Shown here piece by piece: positions 17,585 through 26,543 of a stretch of 64,000 nucleotides of DNA. The notes under the pieces are model-generated. The model worked only from the letters and a program-made list of their open reading frames with translations. It ran no database searches and had not been told where the DNA came from. The stretch is from Neobacillus mesonae (GTDB lineage Bacteria > Bacillota > Bacilli > Bacillales > Cytobacillaceae), in contig NZ_KV440949.1 in NCBI RefSeq assembly GCF_001636315.1, forward strand, positions 1,721,203 through 1,785,202, read 5' to 3'. A program made the position numbers and the translations under genes. Positions within the stretch are counted from its first letter, which is position 1. Every line of letters starts with the position of its first letter.

Positions 17585-18481
17585 TTAGGGAGAAACGATG
17601 AGCTCTTCAGCATAAATGGTTTCACGCAAGTAGCTCCTAACACGATCCCTGAATTCCCTTCTTTCTAATATGAAATCAAGGGTCGCTTGAACGAAACCAA
17701 CTTTATCGCCAACATCATAGCGTTTACCTTCAAAGTTGTAAGCCATAACACATTGGCTCTCATTTAGCTGTTTAATGCCATCTGTTAATTGAATTTCATT
17801 TCCTGAACCCGGAGGTAATTTAGCCAAAATTTCGAATATCTCCGGTGTAAGTACGTAGCGTCCCATAATCGCATAGCGGGACGGAGCCTCTTCTATAGCC
17901 GGTTTCTCCACAACTGTATTAAGTAGGAAGACATCCTTTTCTAAGCTCTTATTTGTAATAGGGTCAATGATCCCGTATTTAGAAACTTCATTCGCATCCA
18001 CTTCCTGCACCCCAAGGACTGGAGATTGATATTCGTCAAATACATTAATTAATTGTTTTAGACAAGGTGTATCTGATTTGACAATATCATCGCCAAGCAG
18101 GACGGCAAATGGCTCGTTGCCGATAAAACTTGCTGCACAGTGAATAGCATGTCCCAAGCCAAGCGGCTCCTTTTGTCGAACATAATGGATGTTAGCCAGA
18201 TTTGAAATGGCCTGAATTTCTACCAGCTTTTCATACTTTTCCTTTTTTAATAGAGTTTCTTCTAATTCATAGGATTTATCGAAATGGTCCTCGATCGCCC
18301 GTTTGCCTCTTCCGCTAATAATAAGTATGTCTTCAATACCAGACTGGATCGCCTCCTCGACGACATATTGAATTGTCGGCTTATCAACAATCGGCAGCAT
18401 CTCCTTTGGCAATGCTTTTGTCGCCGGCAGAAAACGAGTACCTAAACCAGCAGCAGGAATAATCGCTTTACGAACTTTCAC
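17585..18481 (-). CDS. galU: UTP-glucose-1-phosphate uridylyltransferase (hasC-type)
   Basis: Makes UDP-glucose from UTP and glucose-1-phosphate. The 298-residue product matches GtaB/Gal[21 protein letters not shown] (nucleotide site), [37 protein letters not shown] and the C-terminal [15 protein letters not shown]. The start is GTG 18481, with TGGAGGG seven bases upstream; the longer ATG start would overlap that site. It lies between hasA and ugd, 50 bases after hasA, giving the precursor for ugd. A housekeeping gtaB for teichoic acid synthesis may also exist elsewhere. Confidence 0.94.
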   Translation of the reverse strand: MKVRKAIIPAAGLGTRFLPATKALPKEMLPIVDKPTIQYVVEEAIQSGIEDILIISGRGKRAIEDHFDKSYELEETLLKKEKYEKLVEIQAISNLANIHYVRQKEPLGLGHAIHCAASFIGNEPFAVLLGDDIVKSDTPCLKQLINVFDEYQSPVLGVQEVDANEVSKYGIIDPITNKSLEKDVFLLNTVVEKPAIEEAPSRYAIMGRYVLTPEIFEILAKLPPGSGNEIQLTDGIKQLNESQCVMAYNFEGKRYDVGDKVGFVQATLDFILERREFRDRVRSYLRETIYAEELIVSP

Positions 18482-18531
18482 AGAAATACCCTCCATTTAT
18501 ATAAAATTATTAGATTTTATAATACCCAACA

Positions 18532-19896
18532 TTACCCGCGAGTTCCCCAAGAGGTGGAACGCAGTGTAAGCAGTGCCCAGAAACGAAGCGGGCAAAGTAA
18601 AATTAGGAATAAAATTCCATATATAGGTGCCATTAAAAAAGTAAGTGGATTTTTATAGGCATAAAAGACATTTCGTGCATAAGCTGATATTGTCACATAA
18701 GCAAAGTAATAGATCGCCATCACCCAGCCCATCGTGGTGGATGTTAGATAAACCGCCATTACAATAGAGACACCAAAGGCAAGCCAAAGGAACATTTCTA
18801 GCATGACCCAAACAAAGACATTCGGTTTATGCAACCCAATTTTCAAAGCAATTAAGCTTTCGCGAAAAAAGGATTTATTCCAGCGGGATTGCTGCTTTAG
18901 CAGGGTTCGTAAAGTCGTTGGTGCATCTGTAATACAGCGGGCTGTTGATTGATATATTGTCTTGCCCTCTTTAATCGCATAGTTGGTTAGACAACGGTCA
19001 TCACCTAATTGCACAGGCTGGCCAAGAAACGTTTGTGACCCGTAATGCTCAAGATTCTTCATGACTACTTCACTGCGGTAAGCACTTAAAGGGCCACTGC
19101 AGACTAATACATTTTTTGTCACAGAATGGGCAGCACGCTCTACGCGAAAGGCGTTATCATAACGCATATCAATTAAACGTGTCAGAATATTATCTGTTCG
19201 GTTGCGGATATTAACGTGGCCAGTAGTCGCCATCACTTCAGGGTCATTCATTGGTTTTAATAGTTCACGAATGGCATTAGGGAATATCGTACAGTCCGAA
19301 TCCACAGTTACGTAGATATCGCCTGTTGCCCGTTCGAATGCCCAGATTTGCGCATGGCGCTTCCCTTGGTTTTCCGGAAGCCGGTGAACGATTATGTTGG
19401 GAAGCGTACTTCCAGGGAACAAGGAGGCTGTTTCTCCACTGACCGCCATCAAACTCTTCTTGAGTTCTAACACTGCCTCATATGCAGATCGGTCCTTACT
19501 GCCATCATCAATGACAAATATTTCATGAATAGGATAATCCTGCTTTAAGATACTTTCTACCGTTCCCAACACAGCATCAGGTGCTTCGTTATAGGATGGA
19601 ATCACAACAGATACCTTTAAATCAGGAGGCTCCATTGTCACTTCTGTATACTTAAATGAAAGCAGCATTTTTCCTAATAGATACGTAATCATCACCGATC
19701 CATAAAGGCCAATGGTTAAATTAAATCGGTCTGAAGCCGTCCAATTGACGAAAAACAGGGCTGCTACCGTTAAAACAAATAATGTGATGACGAATGTCTT
19801 TTCCCTTATCGATAATTTTTTCTCTGTAAGAATGCCCTGATTGAGCTGCCCCGCATTAGGATTAGGTACTTGTAATTCAGGTTCAAGGTTTGCCAT
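18532..19896 (-). CDS. hasA: Hyaluronan synthase-type GT2 glycosyltransferase (HasA)
   Basis: A processive membrane synthase that polymerises UDP-glucuronate and UDP-GlcNAc and extrudes the chain. 454 residues: two membrane helices (about 35-85), GT2 domain with VSVVIPSYNEAP, IDDGSKDRS, VTVDSDCTI (DxD), the acceptor region SGPLSAYR, the GDDRCLT motif and QQSRWNKSFFRES, then three or more membrane helices. QxxRW followed by NKSFFRES is the pattern of streptococcal HasA rather than cellulose synthase. ATG 19896 was chosen for AGGAG seven bases upstream; an upstream extension in frame lacks a ribosome site. First gene of hasA-hasC-hasB, the order reported for Bacillus cereus capsule operons. Chitin-type products cannot be excluded. 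Confidence 0.85.
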   Translation of the reverse strand: MANLEPELQVPNPNAGQLNQGILTEKKLSIREKTFVITLFVLTVAALFFVNWTASDRFNLTIGLYGSVMITYLLGKMLLSFKYTEVTMEPPDLKVSVVIPSYNEAPDAVLGTVESILKQDYPIHEIFVIDDGSKDRSAYEAVLELKKSLMAVSGETASLFPGSTLPNIIVHRLPENQGKRHAQIWAFERATGDIYVTVDSDCTIFPNAIRELLKPMNDPEVMATTGHVNIRNRTDNILTRLIDMRYDNAFRVERAAHSVTKNVLVCSGPLSAYRSEVVMKNLEHYGSQTFLGQPVQLGDDRCLTNYAIKEGKTIYQSTARCITDAPTTLRTLLKQQSRWNKSFFRESLIALKIGLHKPNVFVWVMLEMFLWLAFGVSIVMAVYLTSTTMGWVMAIYYFAYVTISAYARNVFYAYKNPLTFLMAPIYGILFLILLCPLRFWALLTLRSTSWGTRG

Positions 19897-20548
19897 CCAA
19901 CCACTCCTCTCAAATGTAAGTTTTGCATTTTCAAATCCAACCATTGTCAAAATTAGATTATTAATATTCCGTTTTTCCTGCAATCTATCGTTTTTCCTGT
20001 GACAAAATTCATTGTCATTTCATTCCTTAGCTTCAAAGTCCAGCTCTCACAACAATGGAATCGTTTCCAAAAACCAGTAAATAATCTGTAAGCTTTGTAA
20101 TGTTTATTTTATATTTCTGCGTTTCTCTCAAAAAAAGGACAAACACTACGTATTCCAGCTACCTTTTTAACTTTGTAAAAATCTTAACAAAAGGTTAACA
20201 ATTAAATTTTGAAAAAATGGAAAATGTTGCGTCGCTAGCTAAAATTAGGGAAATTTTAGAACTAAAACTATAAAAATAAGCAATGCTATCTAAAAAAACC
20301 GTCTATTTCGACGATTTTTGACAAAATTCGATAAAAATATAGGAAATTCTTCACGTCCTGTAAAAATATTTTCTGGTAAATATAGGTAAAAACTGACTAT
20401 CCTCATGCTAATAAGTCCTTATCATCCTTTTGAAAAAGGCGATGTCACTTTTTTCCTTAATTGAAGTAGACAGGTCCATAGGGTTAAATTAGACTTAAAA
20501 TCATTTCGACTGACCCTAGCGGCCAGTTGTAAGGAAAGGAGCTGTACC
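19897..20548. other. Long divergent intergenic region, no gene seen
   Basis: About 650 AT-rich bases between hasA (minus) and an ABC ATPase (plus). It contains a cre site at 20055-20070, a TTGACA at 20318-20323 lacking a well-placed -10, and a weak inverted repeat near 20423-20442. No ORF with a ribosome site was found. The length suggests several regulators act on the capsule operon. Confidence 0.5.
20055..20070. promoter_or_regulatory. CcpA binding site (cre) upstream of hasA
   Basis: Minus-strand TTGGAAACGATTCCAT fits the consensus WTGNAARCGNWWNCAW at every position. It lies about 160 bases before the hasA start, so carbon catabolite control of the capsule operon is likely. Confidence 0.7.
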
Positions 20549-21253
20549 ATGATTAAACTTGAAAATGTAACAAAAATCTTCCCGGTCGGCGGAGAGCCGT
20601 ACTATACGCTCGATCACGTAAGCTTTCAAATTGAAAAGCAAGAATTTGTCGGCATTATTGGCAAGTCAGGTAGTGGAAAAACCACTCTATTACATATCAT
20701 GAGCGGAATCGATACCCCCTCCTTTGGAACAGTAAACATCAATGGCACTGATATTTCACGTCTTTCTCCTCGTGAATTAACCAAATGGAGGCTGCATAAC
20801 ATTGGAATTGTATTTCAAGCCTTTCATCTAATTCCGACCCTTACGCTGCTTGAAAATGTCATTCTTCCAATGGAATTTGCCTCCCCTTTTCAAAAGCGTC
20901 AAAAAAAGGAGCGGGCTAAGGAATTACTGGCTTCTGTCGGATTAGCAGATAAGTGGCATCTTTTTCCCGACCATGCCTCTGGTGGTGAAAAACAACGGAC
21001 AGCGATTGCTCGAGCATTAGCCAATGATCCGCCGCTCATTTTGGCAGACGAACCAACCGGAAATTTAGACAGTGAAAACGCCAGCCATATCTTTTCCTTA
21101 TTTCAACAGCTTGCAGCGAATGGCAAAACTATTGTCATGGTGACGCATGATGGAGACCTGGCTAAGCAGATGCCACATACATTGGAACTAAAGGATGGAC
21201 AAGTCATCAGCAGCTTAGCCGACAACCGCGATAAGGGACTGAGGGTACAATGA
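20549..21253 (+). CDS. ABC transporter ATP-binding protein (MacB/LolD-type)
   Basis: A 234-residue ATPase that powers an FtsX-type permease. Walker A is GKSGSGKTT, the Q loop is [10 protein letters not shown], Walker B is [12 protein letters not shown] and the switch is VTHD. The signature reads ASGGEKQR, where the family usually has [17 protein letters not shown] is typical of the MacB/LolD group, which moves lipoproteins, peptides or antimicrobials, or acts by mechanotransmission. AAAGGAG lies seven bases before ATG. The stop overlaps the permease start (ATGA), so the pair is translationally coupled. Confidence 0.92.
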   Translation: MIKLENVTKIFPVGGEPYYTLDHVSFQIEKQEFVGIIGKSGSGKTTLLHIMSGIDTPSFGTVNINGTDISRLSPRELTKWRLHNIGIVFQAFHLIPTLTLLENVILPMEFASPFQKRQKKERAKELLASVGLADKWHLFPDHASGGEKQRTAIARALANDPPLILADEPTGNLDSENASHIFSLFQQLAANGKTIVMVTHDGDLAKQMPHTLELKDGQVISSLADNRDKGLRVQ

Positions 21254-23580
21254 TTCCTATTTATATTAAAAAGGCTTGGAAAGATTTGGCGCGGCAAAAG
21301 GGGCGAACGATTTTTATTGTTCTTTCACTTACCATTTGCCTGGCTGTCATTGGTGCTTTGTTTCAGACAAATGAAGTATTTAATCAAGGGATCCGGCAAA
21401 ATGCGGAAAGGAGTAATACCGCGGACCTGGCGATTTATACGTCTCCGTTTAGGGGTGACATCTCTTTTTTAACAAACATCAGCGGAATCAAACAGGTGGA
21501 GGCCAAGAAGCAAGTAAGAGTACGGATCAAGCTGCATCATCAGTTTAAAAACTTTGAACTGCTCGCTTTACCCGCTCAGCCTGTTTTCCATATCAACCAA
21601 ATACAAGCTAAACCGCTCCCGTTAAAGGGCTCATCCGACGTACTGCTACTTGAAAAATCAACGTTGAAGCACTTTAAACTGGCAATAGGTGATCATGTAA
21701 TGATGTCGATTCCCGGAAAACAACCGAAACAGCTAACCATTAAGGGCACTGTGGAAGATGTTTCACGAATTCCAACTCGATTTAGCGGTCTAGGCTACGG
21801 TTATGTGCCAAAAGAGGTATTAGCGGATGCAGAACTGACAACGGCTGATAATCTCATTCACGTTAGTTTTGAATCTCCTCTTTCAGAAATACAGAAAAAC
21901 AACTTGATTCAACAAATCAAGACAAAGCTGCAATTGAAACATATTACTGTTTTCCGAGCTGAATTATCACAGGAAACCTTGTCTCTACGAAAAACTGTAG
22001 TTAATACGATCCTGCTCTTATTACTACTGTTAGGCATATTTGCCTTTTTTCTTGGGTTTTTATTAAACATTCACCTGTTTCAACGAATGGTTGCCGATCA
22101 GGTGTATGATCTAAGCATTCAAAAGGTCCTTGGGGCAGCATCGCGCTATCTTTGGAGGCAATTATCAGCCGCTCTCATATTGCTAGGTTCAATCGTGTGT
22201 ATCTTAGCCGTTTCCTTGGGGGGAGTTATCTCCTATCTGTTTACCGGCTATTTATTCCACGAACTGAATTTAGGAGAAACGGAATTTACCTTTTCTTTAA
22301 AGGTACTGGCAGGAATTTTTGCCTTATCTTTTCTTATCCCAATCCTAGCTGCTTCTTTCCCGATTCGGAAGGTACTAAAGGCCCCGATTATTCAGGGACT
22401 ACAGACAATCAGCCGCCCCTATGGAAAGAGAAAACAAAAACTTTCAAGACGCAAATTTCATTATCGTGTTCTCTCTTTTCGTTATGCACTAACAAAGAAG
22501 ATACAGCTGATTACGAACATTTTGATGCTGTCCTTTGGCGGAGCGATTATCATTGCCTGTATGGCACTTAATCACTCTTTACAGCTGACACTCAAAGAAA
22601 TGAATCACTTTTGGGATTATAGCTCGGAATGGAGTATTCGAACACAGCTGCCAACAGAACGGTTGCTTCAATCGGTCAACCATATAAATGGTGTAAAAGG
22701 GGCTGAGGCTTGGACCTCTAGAAACGCAGTCATTTCACATGACTCTGCCAAACGAAATGTTTTATTACATGCTGTACCCGGACAAACACTCTTTATCGTG
22801 CCGAACATGGAAGAAGGACAATGGCTTGATCCACAAGTTCCTAACGGCATTGTCATCAGTTCTGATATTAAGCAAATCTTGAAGGATATTAAATTAGGAG
22901 ATTCTTTAGGCATTCAAATCGGCCAGCAAGAAAAGAAATGGAAGGTGACAGGGATCCTGAAACAACAGCTGACAGGTCCAGTCATTTATATGAATCAACC
23001 CGCCTACACGAAATGGATCCATACTTCCTCTCATAACCGCCTGCTGATTCAAAAGGATAAAGGTCGGTCACTAAGCAAGGTGCAACAGGGAGTGGAAAAA
23101 TGGCTTACCGCTCATAATGTAGAAATTGAAGCATCTGATCAGGTGCAGGACATGAAGTCACGCCCAAAGGAAATTATTCGCCTGATTGTCTATACACTTT
23201 TGTTGGTCGGTATTCTATTCGCTGGGGTTGGCATCCTAAACCTCATGACGACGATGAGCATTAACGTACAGGAACGAAAAAAGGAAATTGGCATCATTCG
23301 CTCATTGGGCGGCGGCAAGATAAGGATTTATCAGCTATTTATTGGCGAAGGAATATGGATTGCAACAGTGAGCTGGGCTTGTTCCGTTGCCATGTCCTAC
23401 CCGCTGCAAGCATTGTTGAGCAACAAAATTGGCGAGGTACTGTTAAAATCTCCGCTTAATTCGGAACTTACTTTGCAAGGGAGTATCCTTTGGTTCTGTG
23501 TGAGTCTATTCATCGGTATCGCGGGAAGTTATCTGCCTGCTAGAAAAGCAGCAAACAAGCCTCTTTCGAAATTACTATAA
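21250..23580 (+). CDS. FtsX-like ABC transporter permease
   Basis: A 776-residue membrane protein with two FtsX domains. There is an N-terminal helix (about 18-38), a large extracellular domain (about 40-250), three helices near 250-370, a fourth near 425, a second extracellular domain (about 440-640) and three final helices ending SLFIGIAGSYLPARKAANKP. The FtsX motif ERKKEIGIIRSLGGGK occurs before the last helices. This architecture suits export of peptides or lipids, or resistance to them, rather than sugar uptake. It overlaps the ATPase by four bases. Substrate unknown. No histidine kinase or response regulator is adjacent, unlike BceAB-type modules. Confidence 0.88.
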   Translation: MIPIYIKKAWKDLARQKGRTIFIVLSLTICLAVIGALFQTNEVFNQGIRQNAERSNTADLAIYTSPFRGDISFLTNISGIKQVEAKKQVRVRIKLHHQFKNFELLALPAQPVFHINQIQAKPLPLKGSSDVLLLEKSTLKHFKLAIGDHVMMSIPGKQPKQLTIKGTVEDVSRIPTRFSGLGYGYVPKEVLADAELTTADNLIHVSFESPLSEIQKNNLIQQIKTKLQLKHITVFRAELSQETLSLRKTVVNTILLLLLLLGIFAFFLGFLLNIHLFQRMVADQVYDLSIQKVLGAASRYLWRQLSAALILLGSIVCILAVSLGGVISYLFTGYLFHELNLGETEFTFSLKVLAGIFALSFLIPILAASFPIRKVLKAPIIQGLQTISRPYGKRKQKLSRRKFHYRVLSFRYALTKKIQLITNILMLSFGGAIIIACMALNHSLQLTLKEMNHFWDYSSEWSIRTQLPTERLLQSVNHINGVKGAEAWTSRNAVISHDSAKRNVLLHAVPGQTLFIVPNMEEGQWLDPQVPNGIVISSDIKQILKDIKLGDSLGIQIGQQEKKWKVTGILKQQLTGPVIYMNQPAYTKWIHTSSHNRLLIQKDKGRSLSKVQQGVEKWLTAHNVEIEASDQVQDMKSRPKEIIRLIVYTLLLVGILFAGVGILNLMTTMSINVQERKKEIGIIRSLGGGKIRIYQLFIGEGIWIATVSWACSVAMSYPLQALLSNKIGEVLLKSPLNSELTLQGSILWFCVSLFIGIAGSYLPARKAANKPLSKLL

Positions 23581-23606
23581 AGTCTCTCCGCTATGAGGAG
23601 GACCAA

Positions 23607-24788
23607 ATGGGTGGGGGATTAGAATTGAAAAGAATCTTGATATTACCACTTTTCACCATGGAGTCCGGTCATCATCGCAGCTCACAGGCGTTAATGGAGT
23701 CATTCAAAAGACTGGACCCTTCGATTCACTGCGAAAAGGTGGACTTTCTCAGTTACGTAAATACAACACTTGAAAAACTTGTTTCCCAGCTTTACTTAAA
23801 ATGGATTACCAAAGTGCCAGGGTTTTATAGTTCATTTTACAAACAATTTTTTTATCAGCAATCAAGGCTGCTTGAGTTTGTTTATGAAACTCTTTTTTTA
23901 GAAATAATGCAAAGGTTAATTGAAGAAAAACAGCCGGATGTGTTGATCTGTACCCATAGCTTCCCATCGTTTCTGATTAGTAAACTGAAAGAATATAACA
24001 GATGTCACATCCCAGTTGTCAATATTTATACGGATTTTTGCTTGAATCATTTATGGGGGAAAGAGCAGGTGGATTTACACTTTGTTCCCTCTAAGTCGGC
24101 GAAGGAACATTTAATGACAAGCTCTGTTCCTGAAGAAAACATTGTCATCACAGGGATTGTGACCAACGACCAATTTTTAAAAAGAAAAAGGAAAAAAGCC
24201 AGGGAAGAGAAAATTCATGTTCTAGTAGCAGGTGGCAGTTTGGGGCTCGGGGAGTTGTCCTCTTTGCTAGATTCGAGGAATAATAATGCCGTAGAATATC
24301 GTGTGCTGTGCGGTTCCAATCGATCTTTATACCAAAAGGTGACAGCGTTAAATTCGGATAGTATTCAACCATATTCCTATATTTCGAGTCCTGCCCAAAT
24401 GAATCAGCTTTATGATTGGGCTGATGCCTTGATAACCAAACCAGGCGGCGTAACAGTAAGCGAAGCGCTGAAAAAACAGCTTCCCGTGTTTATCCATTCC
24501 GTGCTTCCTGGGCAGGAAGAATTGAATATGAGCTTTCTTAAATCAAGGGGACTTGTATTGAAGCTGAACAAAAACAAGCAGATCGAAAAGCAAATCGTAT
24601 CGGTTCTGAATCATCCGGATGCTTTAAGTAACATCAACGAAGCGATGCAGCTTTTCTTACAAGAGGCGGAGCTTCTAAGCTGCAGCGAGGCTACGCGGTT
24701 GATTGTCGAGCGAATGTTCAATCATGCCGCCTATAAGCGAAGCGTATACCTTGAGCAGATTGTTTCCCGGTTACAACAAAGTCTTTAA
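23607..24788 (+). CDS. MGDG synthase-family glycosyltransferase (UgtP-like)
   Basis: A GT-B fold (GT28/MGDG_synth) enzyme of 393 residues that would transfer a sugar from a nucleotide sugar to a lipid or similar acceptor. The N-terminus has the GHHRSSQALMESF motif that replaces the GGGHxxAA loop of UgtP and MGDG synthases. The C-terminal half has VLVAGGSLGLGE and the donor-binding ADALITKPGGVTVSEALKKQLPVF. There is no signal peptide; it probably works at the inner membrane face. It lies 26 bases after the FtsX permease (AGGAGG before ATG), so the exporter and enzyme share a transcript. Acceptor unknown; sequence differs enough from UgtP that it may not be the housekeeping glycolipid synthase. 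Confidence 0.82.
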   Translation: MGGGLELKRILILPLFTMESGHHRSSQALMESFKRLDPSIHCEKVDFLSYVNTTLEKLVSQLYLKWITKVPGFYSSFYKQFFYQQSRLLEFVYETLFLEIMQRLIEEKQPDVLICTHSFPSFLISKLKEYNRCHIPVVNIYTDFCLNHLWGKEQVDLHFVPSKSAKEHLMTSSVPEENIVITGIVTNDQFLKRKRKKAREEKIHVLVAGGSLGLGELSSLLDSRNNNAVEYRVLCGSNRSLYQKVTALNSDSIQPYSYISSPAQMNQLYDWADALITKPGGVTVSEALKKQLPVFIHSVLPGQEELNMSFLKSRGLVLKLNKNKQIEKQIVSVLNHPDALSNINEAMQLFLQEAELLSCSEATRLIVERMFNHAAYKRSVYLEQIVSRLQQSL

Positions 24789-24898
24789 GACTTATTTTTG
24801 CTAAACAGGTTGTAATAGATAAAGCCGCAGCCCGCCGCTAATACACCAATATGAATCCATGTAAAGGTTTCGCGAAAAACTTCCATAAATTGAATCAT
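24785..24898 (-). CDS. Small membrane protein, 37 residues
   Basis: A short ORF from ATG 24898 with AGGA seven bases upstream. It has one hydrophobic helix (WIHIGVLAAGCGFIYYNLF) after an amphipathic start (MIQFMEVFRETF) and a basic tail KNKS. It overlaps the convergent glycosyltransferase stop by four bases. Function unknown. The clean ribosome site and helix make it a credible small protein, but chance cannot be excluded. Confidence 0.4.
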   Translation of the reverse strand: MIQFMEVFRETFTWIHIGVLAAGCGFIYYNLFSKNKS

Positions 24899-24980
24899 AG
24901 ACGTATCCTGCTTTCTTTGAAATTCCTATGATTTAGAATATACCCTTTTCGATATATTTTATACAGCTTATTTTAGTAAA

Positions 24981-25010
24981 AAAAAAGCCAAGTTCTAGCT
25001 TGGCTTTTTT
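24981..25010. terminator. Intrinsic terminator after the acyltransferase gene
   Basis: AAAAAAGCCAAG, loop, CTTGGCTTTTTT; symmetrical, so active in both directions. It lies 12 bases after the minus-strand acyltransferase stop. Confidence 0.85.
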
Positions 25011-25021
25011 CATAATTCACC

Positions 25022-26125
25022 CTACACAGCTATCTTATTGGTATGTATTTCTTTTTGTGTCATTGACTGCCTTTTCCTCATTTTCGGCACTGGAATCACA
25101 AATTGACTAAAAGGCATGAATTGGATAATTCTAATAAATACCACCGCGATCAGGATGACAGAGATAAACATCAGCGGTACATAAAAGACACTCCAGTAGT
25201 TTTGAGGTAAATGTCTAGCAAATAAATATAAGATCATGGGATGAATAAGATAGATGCCCATGGAGTATTTCCCAATAATCGTCAGAGATTTGTTCAGTAC
25301 ATTCCATCTTGAAAAAAACGGATACATTCCAATCACAGCAATACACAGCAAAGGAATATTGGCTAAATTGGTTAACCTTCGATTGGATACATACCCATTT
25401 ACCTTATACTCTACGATTGCTCCAAGCGAAATAAGCATGGCGATGGTGAACATCTTCCACGGACGTTTGACGGCAAAACTAACGATTTCATCCCAAAAGT
25501 AGGCAAGAAAGCCGCCAAAAGCAAAGTAAAAAATCCAAACCGGCATAAACGATTTGCTTGAGAGAAAATCTCCAACCGGTCCATTAATATCAGATTGAAA
25601 TCCGTAAAGCTGGTAGCTGATCCAAAGCGATAGAAAAGTAAAGATCATCATAAGTGTTTGCGTACGAAACAGCTTTTGCAGAAAAGGAAATAGAAAATAG
25701 AATTGAATCACAATCACCACAAAATATAAGTGATAAAAGGAATTTCCCTGTAAAATCTTAACGACTTCCGCTTGCACATCTCCAAATGCTTGATGATCAT
25801 AGTAATAAAGGAGATAGCGGTAAGCAAGACTCCAAATGAGAAAAGGAATAACGATCTTCGTTAAACGCGATTTTAAAAAATAGCCTAAGTGAAACCCTTT
25901 ATTTCTTACCTGAAAGAACAGCAGAAAACCGCTGATTACGGCAAAAATAGGGGTACCAAAACGCCCATATTGATTAAGAAAATAGGTAAACTCATTCCAT
26001 GTTTGACTATTCATTCCATAGTTTGTCGCGGAGACATGGACGCAGACAACGGCCAGGCAGGCAAACGCACGCAAAAAGTGAATCTCGTAAATATATTTCC
26101 TCTCCCTTGGTCCTTCAATAGACAT
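25022..26125 (-). CDS. Membrane acyltransferase (acyltransferase 3 / OafA-like)
   Basis: A 367-residue integral membrane protein with about ten helices, of the family that O-acetylates or otherwise acylates surface polysaccharides and lipids. The N-terminal hallmark is EIHFLRAFACLAVVCVHVSA (helix 1 with the conserved histidine), followed by YGRFGTPIFAVISGFLLFF and SRLTKIVIPFLIWSLAY. The C-terminus is basic (PKMRKRQS). ATG 26125 follows AAGGAGG. It lies between a glycosyltransferase unit and an anchored beta-helix protein near the hyaluronan operon, so modification of exported polysaccharide is plausible but not shown. Confidence 0.85.
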   Translation of the reverse strand: MSIEGPRERKYIYEIHFLRAFACLAVVCVHVSATNYGMNSQTWNEFTYFLNQYGRFGTPIFAVISGFLLFFQVRNKGFHLGYFLKSRLTKIVIPFLIWSLAYRYLLYYYDHQAFGDVQAEVVKILQGNSFYHLYFVVIVIQFYFLFPFLQKLFRTQTLMMIFTFLSLWISYQLYGFQSDINGPVGDFLSSKSFMPVWIFYFAFGGFLAYFWDEIVSFAVKRPWKMFTIAMLISLGAIVEYKVNGYVSNRRLTNLANIPLLCIAVIGMYPFFSRWNVLNKSLTIIGKYSMGIYLIHPMILYLFARHLPQNYWSVFYVPLMFISVILIAVVFIRIIQFMPFSQFVIPVPKMRKRQSMTQKEIHTNKIAV

Positions 26126-26543
26126 TTATACATCCTCCTTATCAACCAAATGTAAGCTTCATTTTAATGGAATGCTAATGGAGGATGTTGGGTTTTTTGG
26201 AAAATTGGTAAATGGTCATAGTTTGGAAAAAGGGTCAAATGATTCATTGATTTCTTTGGTAAAGCTCTCTAGCTACTTGTTTTACCCATGAGTTTATTTT
26301 CCTACCAGTTCAAAATTGAAGGAAAGGACACAGAATTTCCCTTTGCTTCAATTAACTTTCTTTAATGTTTGATACCGTAGTCCTAAAAAATGCGAAAGAG
26401 TGATTGCACCGACGTCCTATTTCAGTCAGCCTTTCAGTCCCTTTCTACTATTTTTAGGAAAAACAATAGTTGATAGACGATAAAAACGTGATTTATGGAG
26501 ATAATATATAAGAGAGTGAGCAAAAAACAGGGGTCAGTGACAT
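26126..26543. other. Intergenic region, no gene seen
   Basis: 418 AT-rich bases between divergent genes. It should hold both promoters; none matches consensus well. Next to the plus-strand start is ACAGGGGTCAGTGACAT, which shares GGGGTCAG with the terminator at 27782, but it forms no hairpin here. Confidence 0.4.
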
